Positions 36,478-45,233 of a stretch of 64,000 nucleotides of DNA are shown here, piece by piece. The position numbers were made by a program, and so were the translations under genes. Each line of letters opens with the position of its first letter. Within the stretch, counting starts at the first letter, position 1. The notes below the pieces were generated by a model. The model did no database searches, was not told the origin of the DNA, and worked only from the letters and a program-made list of their open reading frames with translations. Source of the DNA: Streptosporangium saharense. GTDB lineage: Bacteria > Actinomycetota > Actinomycetes > Streptosporangiales > Streptosporangiaceae. Location of the stretch: positions 310,001 to 374,000 of the forward strand of contig NZ_JACHJP010000005.1 of NCBI RefSeq assembly GCF_014203715.1, written 5' to 3'.

Positions 36478-37617
36478 GTGGATCTCGACTACGTCTGTGT
36501 GCACGCGGGACGGCCCGCCTCCGAGCTGACCCGTCGTGACGTGGCCCGCGCGCTGCTCGCCGTACCCTCGGGAGTGGCTCTTGTGGCAGTCCCCGACCTG
36601 CGGCGGGCGCTGGCGGCGCTGGGCAACCCGCTGTCTCCCCCCTTCTGGGACTCGGCCAAGACGACGCTTGGCGCGATCGAGTCCGGCAACGCGACGGTCG
36701 GTGACGTGCAGCGATGGCTTGAGTCGACCGGTACGGAACCCCTCCTGCTCACCCGCAGCTTCTTCGTCTGGCCCGAGGAGGACGAACGGGGACCGATCGC
36801 CAGGGAGATGTTCCAGCGCCTGGTCACCTTCCTCGAAGAACGCGTCGCCGCCGGGGAGATCGACCCCGACGCGCTCGCGCGGCGGGACGAACGGGCCAGG
36901 GAGGCCTACGAGGACCTGCAGGAACGCTGGCTCAACGGCCCGCTGCCCGACGGGCGGGTGCCGGGGATCGCGGTGAGCGACGAGCAGGACGAGGAGCTGT
37001 TCGCGGCCTGGGACGAGGAGGAGGCGTTCGCGCTCGGCGAGCTGCGGCGCATCCTGTCCGAGCTGCCCGCCCCCGTACGGCCCGCCGCGGATCTGCGGGC
37101 GGCGTGCGTACGGCTGCGCGAGGTGCTGGCCGACCCCGGCTATCCGGGAAACGTGCTGCGGGCCTGCGCCGGTTATGAGGGGGAGCCGCTTCCCGCCGAC
37201 GACGAGGAACTGTGGCTGAGCGTCACCGCGGGCATCGCGGGACCGGTCTCCGACCTGCCGGAGGACGACGACGTCCCCGAGGAGTTCGCCGACCTGGACG
37301 GTGACCTGAGCCACGAGGACGCGGTGCTGGCCGCGCTGTGCGCCATCCACCACGCCGACTGGCTGGCCGTGGTCGCGACGCTGGCCAGGCGGGGGCCCGG
37401 GGTGCTGGCCTCACCGGAGCGGATCGCCAGGTTCATCGCCGAGTCGGAGGACATCGACGTCCAGATGGACGACCCGGAGGACCTGGAGGCGGCCGAGACC
37501 CTGTTCAGCTCGGTGACGCCGCTGTGGGCCTGCCTGGGCATCGTGGACAAGAGCGAGGTGCTCACCCCGCTGGGGCGCTGGGGCCTGCCGAAGGCCCTTG
37601 AGCGCGCCTGGTCATGA
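36478..37617 (+). CDS. Hypothetical acidic protein, 379 residues
   Basis: GTG 36478 begins a 379-residue soluble, strongly acidic protein with alpha-helical repeats and two Glu/Asp clusters (DEQDEELFAAWDEEEAFAL, LPEDDDVPEEFADL). The end, PLGRWGLPKALERAW, resembles a short winged-helix tail. No family is recognised. It converges with a small membrane gene, overlapping it by six bases. Confidence 0.75.
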   Translation: MDLDYVCVHAGRPASELTRRDVARALLAVPSGVALVAVPDLRRALAALGNPLSPPFWDSAKTTLGAIESGNATVGDVQRWLESTGTEPLLLTRSFFVWPEEDERGPIAREMFQRLVTFLEERVAAGEIDPDALARRDERAREAYEDLQERWLNGPLPDGRVPGIAVSDEQDEELFAAWDEEEAFALGELRRILSELPAPVRPAADLRAACVRLREVLADPGYPGNVLRACAGYEGEPLPADDEELWLSVTAGIAGPVSDLPEDDDVPEEFADLDGDLSHEDAVLAALCAIHHADWLAVVATLARRGPGVLASPERIARFIAESEDIDVQMDDPEDLEAAETLFSSVTPLWACLGIVDKSEVLTPLGRWGLPKALERAWS

Positions 37618-37803
37618 GACCTGCTTGGCGCCGTCCCTGTCCTGCTGCCTCAGCTCGGCCTCGGACGGCACCTCGATCCTGGAGATCTGCCGCCGCATCG
37701 ACTTGACGAGCAGGTAGAGGGCGAGTCCGAGCGCGGCCACCATCAGGAAGCCCAGCAGGCCGGGGCTGACCAGGTCGTTGAGAGAGTTCGGGTCTGTAGG
37801 CAC
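37612..37803 (-). CDS. Small single-span membrane protein
   Basis: The 63-residue protein has one membrane helix (GLLGFLMVAALGLALYLLV) and a charged tail (KSMRRQISRIEVPSEAELRQQD). It lies 67 bases downstream of mca on the same strand and may share its message. Function unknown. Confidence 0.75.
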   Translation of the reverse strand: MPTDPNSLNDLVSPGLLGFLMVAALGLALYLLVKSMRRQISRIEVPSEAELRQQDRDGAKQVS

Positions 37804-37870
37804 CCTTCAAGTCTGCCACCCCGGCCCCGTGGTCCCGCCTCCGGAGGCCTTCGGCGGGACATAACGGACT

Positions 37871-38755
37871 TCAGTGGCAGGCGGGGGAGATCTCCGCGGC
37901 GTGGATGCCCGCGAACAGGTCGGTCTCCGGGAGCGTGGTGTCGACCAGGGAGCGGGCCAGGTGGTAGTCCTCCGTCGGCCAGATCTCCTCCTGGAGCTCA
38001 CGCGGGCAGACGAACCAGAAGCCGTCCGGATCCACCTGGGTCGCGTGCGCCAGCAGCGCCTGGTCACGGAGCTCGAAGTACTCCCCGCAGGGCACCCGGG
38101 TGGTCACCGGCCACTTCTCCGGCCTGTCCTCCCAGCGGGAGATCCAGTCGGCGTACGGCGAGCCCATGCCGCGGGTGTTCATCGCCTCGTGCAGCGCCTC
38201 GAAGCGCTCCCTGGTGAAGCCCATCTGGTAGTAGAGCTTGAGCGGCTGCCAGGGCTCGCCCGCCTCCGGGTAGCGGTCGGGGTCGCCCGCCGCCTCGAAG
38301 GCCTCGACCGAGACGCGGTTGGTCATGATGTGGTCGGGGTGCGGGTAGCCGCCGTCGTCGTCGTAGGTGAGGATGACGTGCGGCCTGAACGAGCGCACCG
38401 CGGCGACCAGCGGCGCGGCGGCGATCTCCAGCGGCTGCAGGGCGAAGCAGCCCTCGGGCAGCGGCTCGTTCTCGTCCTCGGGAAGACCGGAGTCGACGAA
38501 GCCCATGAAGCGCTGCCCGACGCCGAGGATCTCCCTCGCGCGCTCCATCTCCAGGCGCCTGACCTCCCCGATGTTCTCCAGGATGTCGGGACGGTCCATC
38601 TTGGGGTTGAGGATCGAGCCGCGTTCCCCTCCGGTGAGGGTACAGACGAGCACGTCCACGCCCTCGGCGACGTAGCGCGCCATGGTCGCGGCACCCTTGC
38701 TCGACTCGTCGTCGGGATGCGCGTGAACTGCCATCAGCCTCAGCGGTGCACTCAC
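37871..38755 (-). CDS. mca: Mycothiol S-conjugate amidase
   Basis: From GTG 38755 the 294-residue zinc hydrolase has RLMAVHAHPDDESSKGA (zinc ligands His13 and Asp16) and YPHPDHIMTN (third ligand), the PIG-L/MshB fold. The late KWPVTTRVPCGEYF and ALLAHATQVDP motifs favour Mca over MshB. It cleaves mycothiol conjugates of toxins and antibiotics so the mercapturate can leave the cell. The in-frame extension to 38875 is Arg/Gly-rich and not family-like. Confidence 0.95.
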   Translation of the reverse strand: MSAPLRLMAVHAHPDDESSKGAATMARYVAEGVDVLVCTLTGGERGSILNPKMDRPDILENIGEVRRLEMERAREILGVGQRFMGFVDSGLPEDENEPLPEGCFALQPLEIAAAPLVAAVRSFRPHVILTYDDDGGYPHPDHIMTNRVSVEAFEAAGDPDRYPEAGEPWQPLKLYYQMGFTRERFEALHEAMNTRGMGSPYADWISRWEDRPEKWPVTTRVPCGEYFELRDQALLAHATQVDPDGFWFVCPRELQEEIWPTEDYHLARSLVDTTLPETDLFAGIHAAEISPACH

Positions 38756-38929
38756 GGGCTCGATGTCTCCTCTTCGTCGGTCGCGCTCGGGTTCGCGCGG
38801 GCCGTACGGACGCACCTCGCCGCGACGTCCTCGGCCCCCGCCTGCCGCACCGCTCCCCGGGTTGGGCTGGGTCACTCTAGAGAGAGGTTAGTTTCTCTTG
38901 GGCGGTCGCGAGGGCAAGGCCCCCGCGAG

Positions 38930-38941
38930 AGACAATTGTCT
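38930..38941. promoter_or_regulatory. 12-base palindrome between mca and DUF4307 genes
   Basis: AGACAATTGTCT is a perfect palindrome 35 bases before the DUF4307 start and within the divergent promoter region. The binder is unknown. Confidence 0.35.
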
Positions 38942-38975
38942 TGGATAACACCGAGGTAGCGCAGGGAGATTCCGC

Positions 38976-39404
38976 ATGGCCACCAGCGAGGCCGGGACGG
39001 GCCGTCAGACCGGCCCCGTGCTCGGCACCCCGGACGACTTCCCCGACCGTCCGGAGCGCAGGGGGCGCTTCGTCGTGCACGTCGTGATCGCGATCCTCTG
39101 CGCGGTCTGTGCAGGAGGCTGGGGATACGTCATGTGGGCGTCCAAGGGCAACACCGAGGTCATCGACCAGGTCGTCGCGTTCGACACCAGCCGCGGAGAT
39201 TCTCTGCAGATCACCTTCGAAGTGGTCAAGCCATCCGGCCGGGCCGCCGTGTGCAGGATCAGGGCCACGGATGTGGATCATGTCGAGGTCGGCAGTCGAG
39301 AGGTCAATATTCCCGCTGGTGAGGGGTATGTCCGCCTTACCGAGAGGCTAGAGACCAGTAGCCAGGCTACTTCCGGCGATGTTCACTACTGCTATCTCGT
39401 ATAG
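38976..39404 (+). CDS. DUF4307 membrane protein
   Basis: The 142-residue protein has one membrane helix (VVHVVIAILCAVCAGGWGYVMW) and an exported domain containing FDTSRGDSLQITFEVVKP and VCRIRATDVDHVEVG. This is the DUF4307 layout, conserved beside mca and greA in many actinomycetes. Function unknown. Confidence 0.9.
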   Translation: MATSEAGTGRQTGPVLGTPDDFPDRPERRGRFVVHVVIAILCAVCAGGWGYVMWASKGNTEVIDQVVAFDTSRGDSLQITFEVVKPSGRAAVCRIRATDVDHVEVGSREVNIPAGEGYVRLTERLETSSQATSGDVHYCYLV

Positions 39405-39509
39405 TGAGACATTTGGGGAAGCGTTCGAGCGGTTAACTTGTTAGCCTGTCGAAATTCGAACGAGCGCAACCCCCAGTACCAAGCCCCACAGAGGAAGCAA
39501 GGAGAACCC

Positions 39510-40010
39510 GTGGCCGACTCCCAAAACGAGAGCGTCACCTGGCTAACTCAGGAGGCGTACGACCGCCTGAAGGCGGAGTTTGAGTACCTCTCGGGGCCCG
39601 GGCGTGTCGACATCGCGAAAAAGATCGAAGCCGCCCGGGAAGAGGGCGACCTGAAGGAGAACGGCGGCTACCACGCCGCCAAGGACGAGCAGGGCAAGAT
39701 GGAGGCCCGCATCTTCCACCTCCGTCAGATCATCGACAGCGCGAAGGTCGGCGAGGCCCCCCGCGCCGAGGGCGTGGTCGGGCCAGGCATGACCGTGACC
39801 GTCCGGTTCGAGGGAGAGGACGAGGAGGTCGCCTTCCTTCTCGCGTCCCGCGAGGAGAGCGGTGCCCCGATCGACGTCTACTCGCCCAAGTCGCCGCTGG
39901 GGGCGGCGATCAACGGCAAGAAGATCGGCGAGAAGGCCACCTACACCATGCCGAACGGCCGCTCGAACACGGTCGAGATCATCGAGGCCGTGCCGTACAT
40001 CGGCAACTGA
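39510..40010 (+). CDS. greA: Transcription elongation factor GreA
   Basis: GTG 39510 has AAGGAGA upstream. The 166-residue protein has the N-terminal coiled coil with EAAREEGDLKENGGYHAAKD (acidic tip residues included) and a C-terminal FKBP-like domain (YSPKSPLGAAINGKKIGE). It enters the RNA polymerase channel to stimulate cleavage of backtracked RNA. Confidence 0.97.
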   Translation: MADSQNESVTWLTQEAYDRLKAEFEYLSGPGRVDIAKKIEAAREEGDLKENGGYHAAKDEQGKMEARIFHLRQIIDSAKVGEAPRAEGVVGPGMTVTVRFEGEDEEVAFLLASREESGAPIDVYSPKSPLGAAINGKKIGEKATYTMPNGRSNTVEIIEAVPYIGN

Positions 40011-40032
40011 TCTCGCACAGGACCAGCAGCTG

Positions 40033-40059
40033 ATCCGCCGGGACCGGGTCCCGGCGGAT
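40033..40059 (+). terminator. Terminator after greA
   Basis: ATCCGCCGGGAC-cgg-GTCCCGGCGGAT is a perfect 12-pair stem with a three-base loop, 22 bases past the greA stop. Confidence 0.8.
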
Positions 40060-40227
40060 AGCCATGTCCAGGGCCTTTCAGGCCGGCCGAAACCCCGCCG
40101 CCGCTGCACAGCGTGTCGTGTTTGGAGTGTTTTGGTGAGTTCCCGTGCATTGTGGCGTGGTGTACGGCACCCTACGTAGGGCGGATCCGAACGGGTGGAG
40201 ATCCGGACGGGTGGAAGGGAAGATGTC

Positions 40228-41511
40228 GTGCCCGACAGGCGGACGCGTGTCTCCCGGTTGATCGACGAGGCCAGGCAGGACCTCGCCTACAGTCCACGCC
40301 CCCGCATCGGGTACGGCGAGGCCCGCACGTCGCGTCCCGTCGTGCCCATCGTGGTGGCGCTCGTCGTGGTCGTCCTGGCGGCGACCGTGGTGGTCGTCCT
40401 GCAACTGCCCGACGACTCCCCGGTGACCTCCCCGCGCAGGCCCGTCGCCAGGCAGACCCTCCAGGGCGCGCTCCAGGAGGTTCCGCAGAACACGGCGACG
40501 GCCCCGGTGGCCGTCCCCACCCCGGCGCCGACCCCACCGGCCCCCGTCGCCCCGCTGACCACGATCCGCAAGCCGCACCTGTTCGTCGTGACGAACAAGC
40601 CGCTCGGCGCGGCGGTCGTGTCGAAGGTGAACCGGCTGTCCGGCGTGAAGGCCGTGGAACGCGCCGACGCCGCGGAGGTCGTCCTCGACGGCAAGCGGGT
40701 GCAGACGCTGGGGGTCAACCCCTCGACGTTCCGTGCCTTCACCCCCAAACCGACCGCGCGCTCCGACCGGCTCTGGCGCAACGTCTCCGCTGGAGAACTC
40801 GTCGTCTCCTTCGTCCTGGGCAACGACGGCGGCATGTCGCTGGGCAAGACGGTCTCCACCTCCAGGACGAGCCTGCGCGTCGGCGCCTACGCGACCATGG
40901 GCATGGGCGCCATCGACGCCGTCGTCTCCCAGCAGACCGCGCGCTCCCTGGGCTTCCCCCAGGACAACGCGCTGGTGGTGAGCGCGCCCGGCGCCGACTC
41001 CGCGGAACTGCGCCACAAGCTGCTGCGCGTCCTGCCCAAGGGCAGCCAGGTCGCCACGATCAACCCGGTGTTCACCGCGCCGAGGCGCACCGTCTGGTCC
41101 GCGGGCGCCTTCCTGACCGTGCCGCAGATCAGGACCGTCCTCACCGCCGCGGTCGGCAAACTCGGCCGCCCCTACGTGTGGGGCGCCGAGGGCCCCGACA
41201 CCTTCGACTGCTCCGGCCTCGTCCAGTGGGCCTACGCCCAGGCGGGCATCCGGGTCCCTAGGGTGACGCACCAGCAGTTCGTCTCCGGCCCCCGGATCGA
41301 ACTCTCCCAGGCTCAGCCGGGCGACCTGCTGTTCTGGCGGAACGACCCGACCAACCCGGGCTACGTCTCCCACGTGGCGATCTACTGGGGCGGCGGCAAG
41401 ATGCTGCACGCGCCGAGGACCGGCGACGTGGTCAAGATCGTCCCCATCAGCACCCGCAACTTCGCCGGCGCCGTCCGCATCAGCCCCCAGGTGGCGGCCC
41501 AGGTTAGATAG
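40228..41511 (+). CDS. Membrane-anchored NlpC/P60 peptidase with unassigned middle domain
   Basis: GTG 40228 follows GGAAGGGA. The 427-residue protein has a cytoplasmic start and one membrane helix (PVVPIVVALVVVVLAATVVVV), then a Pro-rich linker. A roughly 170-residue exported domain of unknown fold (VNRLSGVKAVERADAAEVVL, STSRTSLRVGAYATMGMGA) comes next. A C-terminal C40 domain has the catalytic Cys in FDCSGLV (about residue 328) and His in SHVAIYWGGG. It should cut peptidoglycan stem peptides. Confidence 0.92.
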   Translation: MPDRRTRVSRLIDEARQDLAYSPRPRIGYGEARTSRPVVPIVVALVVVVLAATVVVVLQLPDDSPVTSPRRPVARQTLQGALQEVPQNTATAPVAVPTPAPTPPAPVAPLTTIRKPHLFVVTNKPLGAAVVSKVNRLSGVKAVERADAAEVVLDGKRVQTLGVNPSTFRAFTPKPTARSDRLWRNVSAGELVVSFVLGNDGGMSLGKTVSTSRTSLRVGAYATMGMGAIDAVVSQQTARSLGFPQDNALVVSAPGADSAELRHKLLRVLPKGSQVATINPVFTAPRRTVWSAGAFLTVPQIRTVLTAAVGKLGRPYVWGAEGPDTFDCSGLVQWAYAQAGIRVPRVTHQQFVSGPRIELSQAQPGDLLFWRNDPTNPGYVSHVAIYWGGGKMLHAPRTGDVVKIVPISTRNFAGAVRISPQVAAQVR

Positions 41512-41547
41512 CTGGCTGTGTTTTTTTGCTCCGCCTGCGGCGTCGCG

Positions 41548-41637
41548 GGCTTGGGCGCCTGAAGTCGGTGACTTCCCTCGTCGTTCCTCCGCTTCGCTCC
41601 GTCACTCCTCAGTCCAGATCACCGACGCGCCCAAGCC
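41548..41637. repeat. Long-arm structured intergenic element
   Basis: GGCTTGGGCG and TCGGTGA on the left pair with TCACCGA and CGCCCAAGCC on the right, enclosing a loop with the inner repeat TCCGCTTCGCTCCG. A T7 run lies just before it at 41521-41527. Its size and form suggest a terminator-like or REP-like repeat after the NlpC/P60 gene. Confidence 0.5.
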
Positions 41638-41682
41638 GACACTCTTCACGCACGGCGCCGGTAAAGCCAGACTCCTCACGCT

Positions 41683-42282
41683 TTAGACCCTGAGGCCCGT
41701 CTCCAGGAGGGCGAGGGCTTCGTCGATGGTGTCGGCGAGGCGGGTTACGCCGCCGGACTCGGCCCAGCCGAACAGGGCGGGCAGGATCGCGCCGACCACC
41801 GCGCCCGCGGCCGTACGGCTCAGCGGGTCGCCGCTGCGGCGGCCGAGGCGTCCCGCGAGGGCCTCGGCGAGGGTGTCGATCGTGCAGATCATGCTGTCCA
41901 CGGCCCTGGCGCGCAGTGCGGCGTGGCGCAGTTGGAGCCTGGTCATGGCGAGGATCTGCGCCTCCTCCTCGGGGGCGAGCCTGGTGAAGGCGGTGTGTAC
42001 GGCGGCGCGCAGCGCGGGGACCGGGGCGAGGTCCGAGGGCTGGGTGGCCAGTTCCGTCATCAGCAGGGGGGTGTGGTCGTCCTGGACGACGACGTCCTCC
42101 TTCGTGGGGAAGTACCGGAAGAAGGTGCTCGCCGAGATCTCCGCGGCCTCCGCGATCTGTTCGACGGTCGTCTCGTCGTAGCCCTGCTCGGCGAAGAGGC
42201 GCAGTGCCTGTTCCTGGATGTTTCGCCGGGTTCTGGCCTTCTTGCGTTCGCGTAGTCCCTCGGGGCGCGGAGGTGAGCTCAT
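41683..42282 (-). CDS. TetR-family regulator
   Basis: The 199-residue protein has KKARTRRNIQEQALRLFAEQ, then EQIAEAAEISASTFFRYFPT, the common AcrR-type HTH with an FxRYFPTKEDV turn. ATG 42282 is chosen over 42324 because the HTH lies at the usual distance. No clear target gene is adjacent; the divergent neighbour is of unknown function. Confidence 0.92.
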   Translation of the reverse strand: MSSPPRPEGLRERKKARTRRNIQEQALRLFAEQGYDETTVEQIAEAAEISASTFFRYFPTKEDVVVQDDHTPLLMTELATQPSDLAPVPALRAAVHTAFTRLAPEEEAQILAMTRLQLRHAALRARAVDSMICTIDTLAEALAGRLGRRSGDPLSRTAAGAVVGAILPALFGWAESGGVTRLADTIDEALALLETGLRV

Positions 42283-42404
42283 GTGCCGATTGTCGCGTCT
42301 AGGTGACAGGTGTGAACACTGCAACGAGTGCCACAGGAGGCCTGTATGTCCCGATTGGGGGCCGACTATGGTCCCCGAGGATGAAGCGACGTAATCTCCA
42401 TTAC

Positions 42405-42932
42405 ATGGATAGTGACGAAGCAGTGGAGAAGCTGCGGGGCTGGTTCTCCGGGCGGCTGCCCGAGGAGTGGTTCGACGGGCGTCCTGAGATCGTGCTCGAC
42501 CGCGAGGAGATCGCGGTCGTCGGCAGGCTCGCCGTACCCGCGCCCGTGGAGGGGGTCTCCGAGGTCGAGCGGGCCGCAGCCGTCGAGGGCGGCATCCAGC
42601 GCTTCCGTGAGGAGACCAGGGAGCGGCGCGTCGAGATCGCCAGGGAGGCCGAGCACCGCTTCCGCAGGAAGGTCTCCTGGGGCGTCGCCGTGGGTGACGA
42701 GACGGTGATGTTCACCACACTCTCGGTTCCGGTGATGACACGCCTGCGTCAGTCGGAGCGGCGCGTCCTGGACACGCTCGTGGCCGCCGGGGTCGCCCGC
42801 AGCCGCAGTGACGCGCTCGCCTGGTGCGTGCGCCTGGTCGGCACCCACACCGACACCTGGCTGGCAGATCTGCGTGACGCGCTCCAGCACGTGGACCGGG
42901 TTCGCGCCTCGGGGCCCGACATCGGTTCCTGA
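42405..42932 (+). CDS. Hypothetical protein with ribbon-helix-helix-like end
   Basis: From ATG 42405 the 175-residue product starts MDSDEAVEKLRGWFSGRLPE. It carries an Arg/Glu-rich helix (RFREETRERRVEIAREAEHR) and ends with RRVLDTLVAAGVARSRSDAL, which resembles an RHH helix pair. ATG 42381 would add eight residues; neither start has a clear ribosome site. No family is named. It may be a DNA-binding protein. Confidence 0.7.
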   Translation: MDSDEAVEKLRGWFSGRLPEEWFDGRPEIVLDREEIAVVGRLAVPAPVEGVSEVERAAAVEGGIQRFREETRERRVEIAREAEHRFRRKVSWGVAVGDETVMFTTLSVPVMTRLRQSERRVLDTLVAAGVARSRSDALAWCVRLVGTHTDTWLADLRDALQHVDRVRASGPDIGS

Positions 42933-42957
42933 GGCGGGCCAGGGAAAACGGCCCGAA

Positions 42958-43014
42958 ATTGGTCTGAACCTGTCCTGTGATTGGTTTAGACCATTGTTAA
43001 TGGCCTAAACCACT
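42958..43014. promoter_or_regulatory. Three tandem DasR-like (dre) operators upstream of pckG
   Basis: ATTGGTCTGAACCTGT (42958), ATTGGTTTAGACCATT (42980) and AATGGCCTAAACCACT (42999) each match 12-13 of 16 positions of the published Streptomyces dre motif (AGTGGTCTAGACCACT type). Centres are 22 and 19 bases apart, about two helical turns. Sites 2 and 3 together also form a 31-base inverted repeat with 12 of 13 pairs. A DasR-like GntR regulator is the natural binder. Confidence 0.6.
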
Positions 43015-43142
43015 TCCTGAACACGCTCCTTTAATGTCGCTTCTTTTGGGTAGGTCACCCGGAACACCATGACTCCTGCCTGCCCTGATGCCGCTGGCCA
43101 CGGGCGGTGCGGAGCCGTTGCCACGACGGACAGCCGCTATTC

Positions 43143-43158
43143 ACTGGTCTATGCCAAT
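43143..43158. promoter_or_regulatory. Fourth dre-like site, nearer the pckG start
   Basis: ACTGGTCTATGCCAAT matches 13 of 16 dre positions and lies 58 bases before the pckG start codon, where a bound protein could block the promoter or early transcription. Confidence 0.5.
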
Positions 43159-43216
43159 TGGATTAACGGCGGTTTGGTCGTCAATGATGACGTGGCCCTG
43201 AGGAGTGTAAGGAGCC

Positions 43217-45022
43217 GTGCCCGTGTCCGTTATCGAGGACGTAACCGCCCCCAGTCCGACCACCCACGAGGAGCTGGCCGCGTGGGTCAAGGAGATCGCC
43301 GAGCTCACCCAGCCCGACAGGATCGAGTGGTGTGACGGCTCGGAGTTCGAGTGGACCCGCCTGACGAACCTGCTGGTCGAGCAGGGAACGTTCACCCGCC
43401 TGGCCAAGCGGCAGAACAGCTTCTACGCCGCCTCCGACCCCACGGACGTCGCCCGCGTCGAGGACCGGACCTACATCTGCTCCGAGCGCGAGCAGGACGC
43501 GGGTCCCACGAACAACTGGATCGCCCCCGACGAGATGCGCCGGACCTTCGCCGGGCTCTTCAAGGGCTGCATGCGTGGGCGCACGATGTACGTCGTGCCG
43601 TTCTGCATGGGGCCGCTCGGCGGTGAGATCTCCCAGCTCGGCGTCGAGATCACGGACTCGCCGTACGTCGTGGTCTCCATGCGGATCATGACGCGGATGG
43701 GCGAGCGGGCGCTGCGGCTCATCGAGGAGCGCGGCGGCTACGTCAAGGCCGTCCACTCGGTCGGCGCGCCGCTCGAACCCGGCCAGGCCGACGTGCCGTG
43801 GCCGTGCAACTCGACGAAGTACATCAGCCACTTCCCCGAGACCCGCGAGATCTGGTCGTACGGCTCCGGCTACGGCGGCAACGCGCTGCTGGGCAAGAAG
43901 TGCTACGCCCTGCGCATCGCCAGCACGATGGCGCGGGACGAGGGCTGGCTCGCCGAGCACATGCTCATCCTCAAGCTCACGCCTCCCTCGGGGCAGACCC
44001 GCTACATCGCGGCGGCCTTCCCGAGCGCCTGCGGCAAGACCAACCTGGCCATGCTCCAGCCGACCATCCCCGGCTGGAAGGTCGAGACGGTCGGCGACGA
44101 CATCGCCTGGATGCGCTTCGGCGACGACGGCCGCCTGTACGCCATCAACCCCGAGGCCGGGTTCTTCGGCGTCGCCCCCGGCACCGGCGAGACGACAAAC
44201 GCCAACGCGATCAGGACCCTCTGGGGCAACAGCATCTTCACCAACGTCGCCCTCACCGACGACGGCGACGTGTGGTGGGAGGGTCTCACCGACGAGCCGC
44301 CCGCGCACCTGACCGACTGGCGGGGCCGCGACTGGACGCCGGACAGCGACGAGCCCGCCGCCCACCCCAACGCCCGCTTCACCGTGCCCGCCGGGCAGTG
44401 CCCGACCATCGCCCCCGAGTGGCAGGACCCGAAGGGAGTGCCGATCTCGGCCATCCTCTTCGGCGGGCGCAGGGCCAGCGCCGTACCGCTGGTGACCGAG
44501 TCGCTGAGCTGGAACCACGGCGTGTTCATCGGCGCCAACATCGCCTCGGAGAAGACCGCGGCGGCCGAGGGCAAGGTCGGTGAGCTGCGCCGCGACCCGT
44601 TCGCGATGCTGCCGTTCTGCGGCTACAACATGGGCGACTACTTCGCCCACTGGGTCGGCCTGGGCAAGCGCGAGGGCGTCTCCCTCCCGCGGGTCTACTA
44701 CGTGAACTGGTTCCGCAAGAGCGAGGACGGCCGGTTCATCTGGCCGGGCTTCGGGGAGAACAGCCGCGTCCTGAAGTGGATCGTGGACCGCCTCAACGGC
44801 GAGGCGGAGGCGGTGCGGACGCCCATCGGCCTGCTGCCCGCCGAGCTGGACACCGACGGCCTCGACATCCCCGCCGAGGACCTGCGCACCCTGCTCACCG
44901 TGGACGAGGAGGTCTGGCGGGAGGAGGCGGCGCTGATCCCGTCCTTCTTCGAGACCTTCGGCGACCACCTGCCGAGGGAACTCTGGGACGAGTACCGGGC
45001 GCTGGTCGAGCGCCTGGGCTGA
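43217..45022 (+). CDS. pckG: Phosphoenolpyruvate carboxykinase (GTP)
   Basis: GTG 43217 has AAGGAG three bases upstream. The 601-residue enzyme has the GTP-type kinase loop [14 protein letters not shown] (about residue 268) with the reactive cysteine, and [16 protein letters not shown]. The metal and oxaloacetate motifs ([27 protein letters not shown]) are also present. It turns oxaloacetate into PEP for gluconeogenesis. Several dre-like operators lie upstream. Confidence 0.98.
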   Translation: MPVSVIEDVTAPSPTTHEELAAWVKEIAELTQPDRIEWCDGSEFEWTRLTNLLVEQGTFTRLAKRQNSFYAASDPTDVARVEDRTYICSEREQDAGPTNNWIAPDEMRRTFAGLFKGCMRGRTMYVVPFCMGPLGGEISQLGVEITDSPYVVVSMRIMTRMGERALRLIEERGGYVKAVHSVGAPLEPGQADVPWPCNSTKYISHFPETREIWSYGSGYGGNALLGKKCYALRIASTMARDEGWLAEHMLILKLTPPSGQTRYIAAAFPSACGKTNLAMLQPTIPGWKVETVGDDIAWMRFGDDGRLYAINPEAGFFGVAPGTGETTNANAIRTLWGNSIFTNVALTDDGDVWWEGLTDEPPAHLTDWRGRDWTPDSDEPAAHPNARFTVPAGQCPTIAPEWQDPKGVPISAILFGGRRASAVPLVTESLSWNHGVFIGANIASEKTAAAEGKVGELRRDPFAMLPFCGYNMGDYFAHWVGLGKREGVSLPRVYYVNWFRKSEDGRFIWPGFGENSRVLKWIVDRLNGEAEAVRTPIGLLPAELDTDGLDIPAEDLRTLLTVDEEVWREEAALIPSFFETFGDHLPRELWDEYRALVERLG

Positions 45023-45037
45023 CCTCGGTTTCCCGAA

Positions 45038-45090
45038 ACGCCGGTCCCGGTACGGCCCGGCCCCCCGTGGGCACGTACCGGGACCGGCGT
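45038..45090 (+). terminator. Terminator after pckG
   Basis: ACGCCGGTCCCGGTAC and GTACCGGGACCGGCGT form a perfect 16-pair stem with a 21-base loop, starting 15 bases past the pckG stop. Confidence 0.8.
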
Positions 45091-45233
45091 GTCGTGTCAT
45101 GCGGGTGCCGTACGGGGGTAGGGAAAGACGGCGGCGACAAAAAGGCGGTTCGGCGCAACCTCGGGGACGTTCCCCACGTCTACCAGACAGAACAGTCACA
45201 CGCACACGCCTTGCCTTTCCCCCGGAGGCGGAC

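Noticed and set aside
42283-42330. Partly symmetric GGTGTGAACACTG near the TetR start at 42282
   Set aside because: Symmetry is only partial and short; weaker than the other TetR-type operators in the window.
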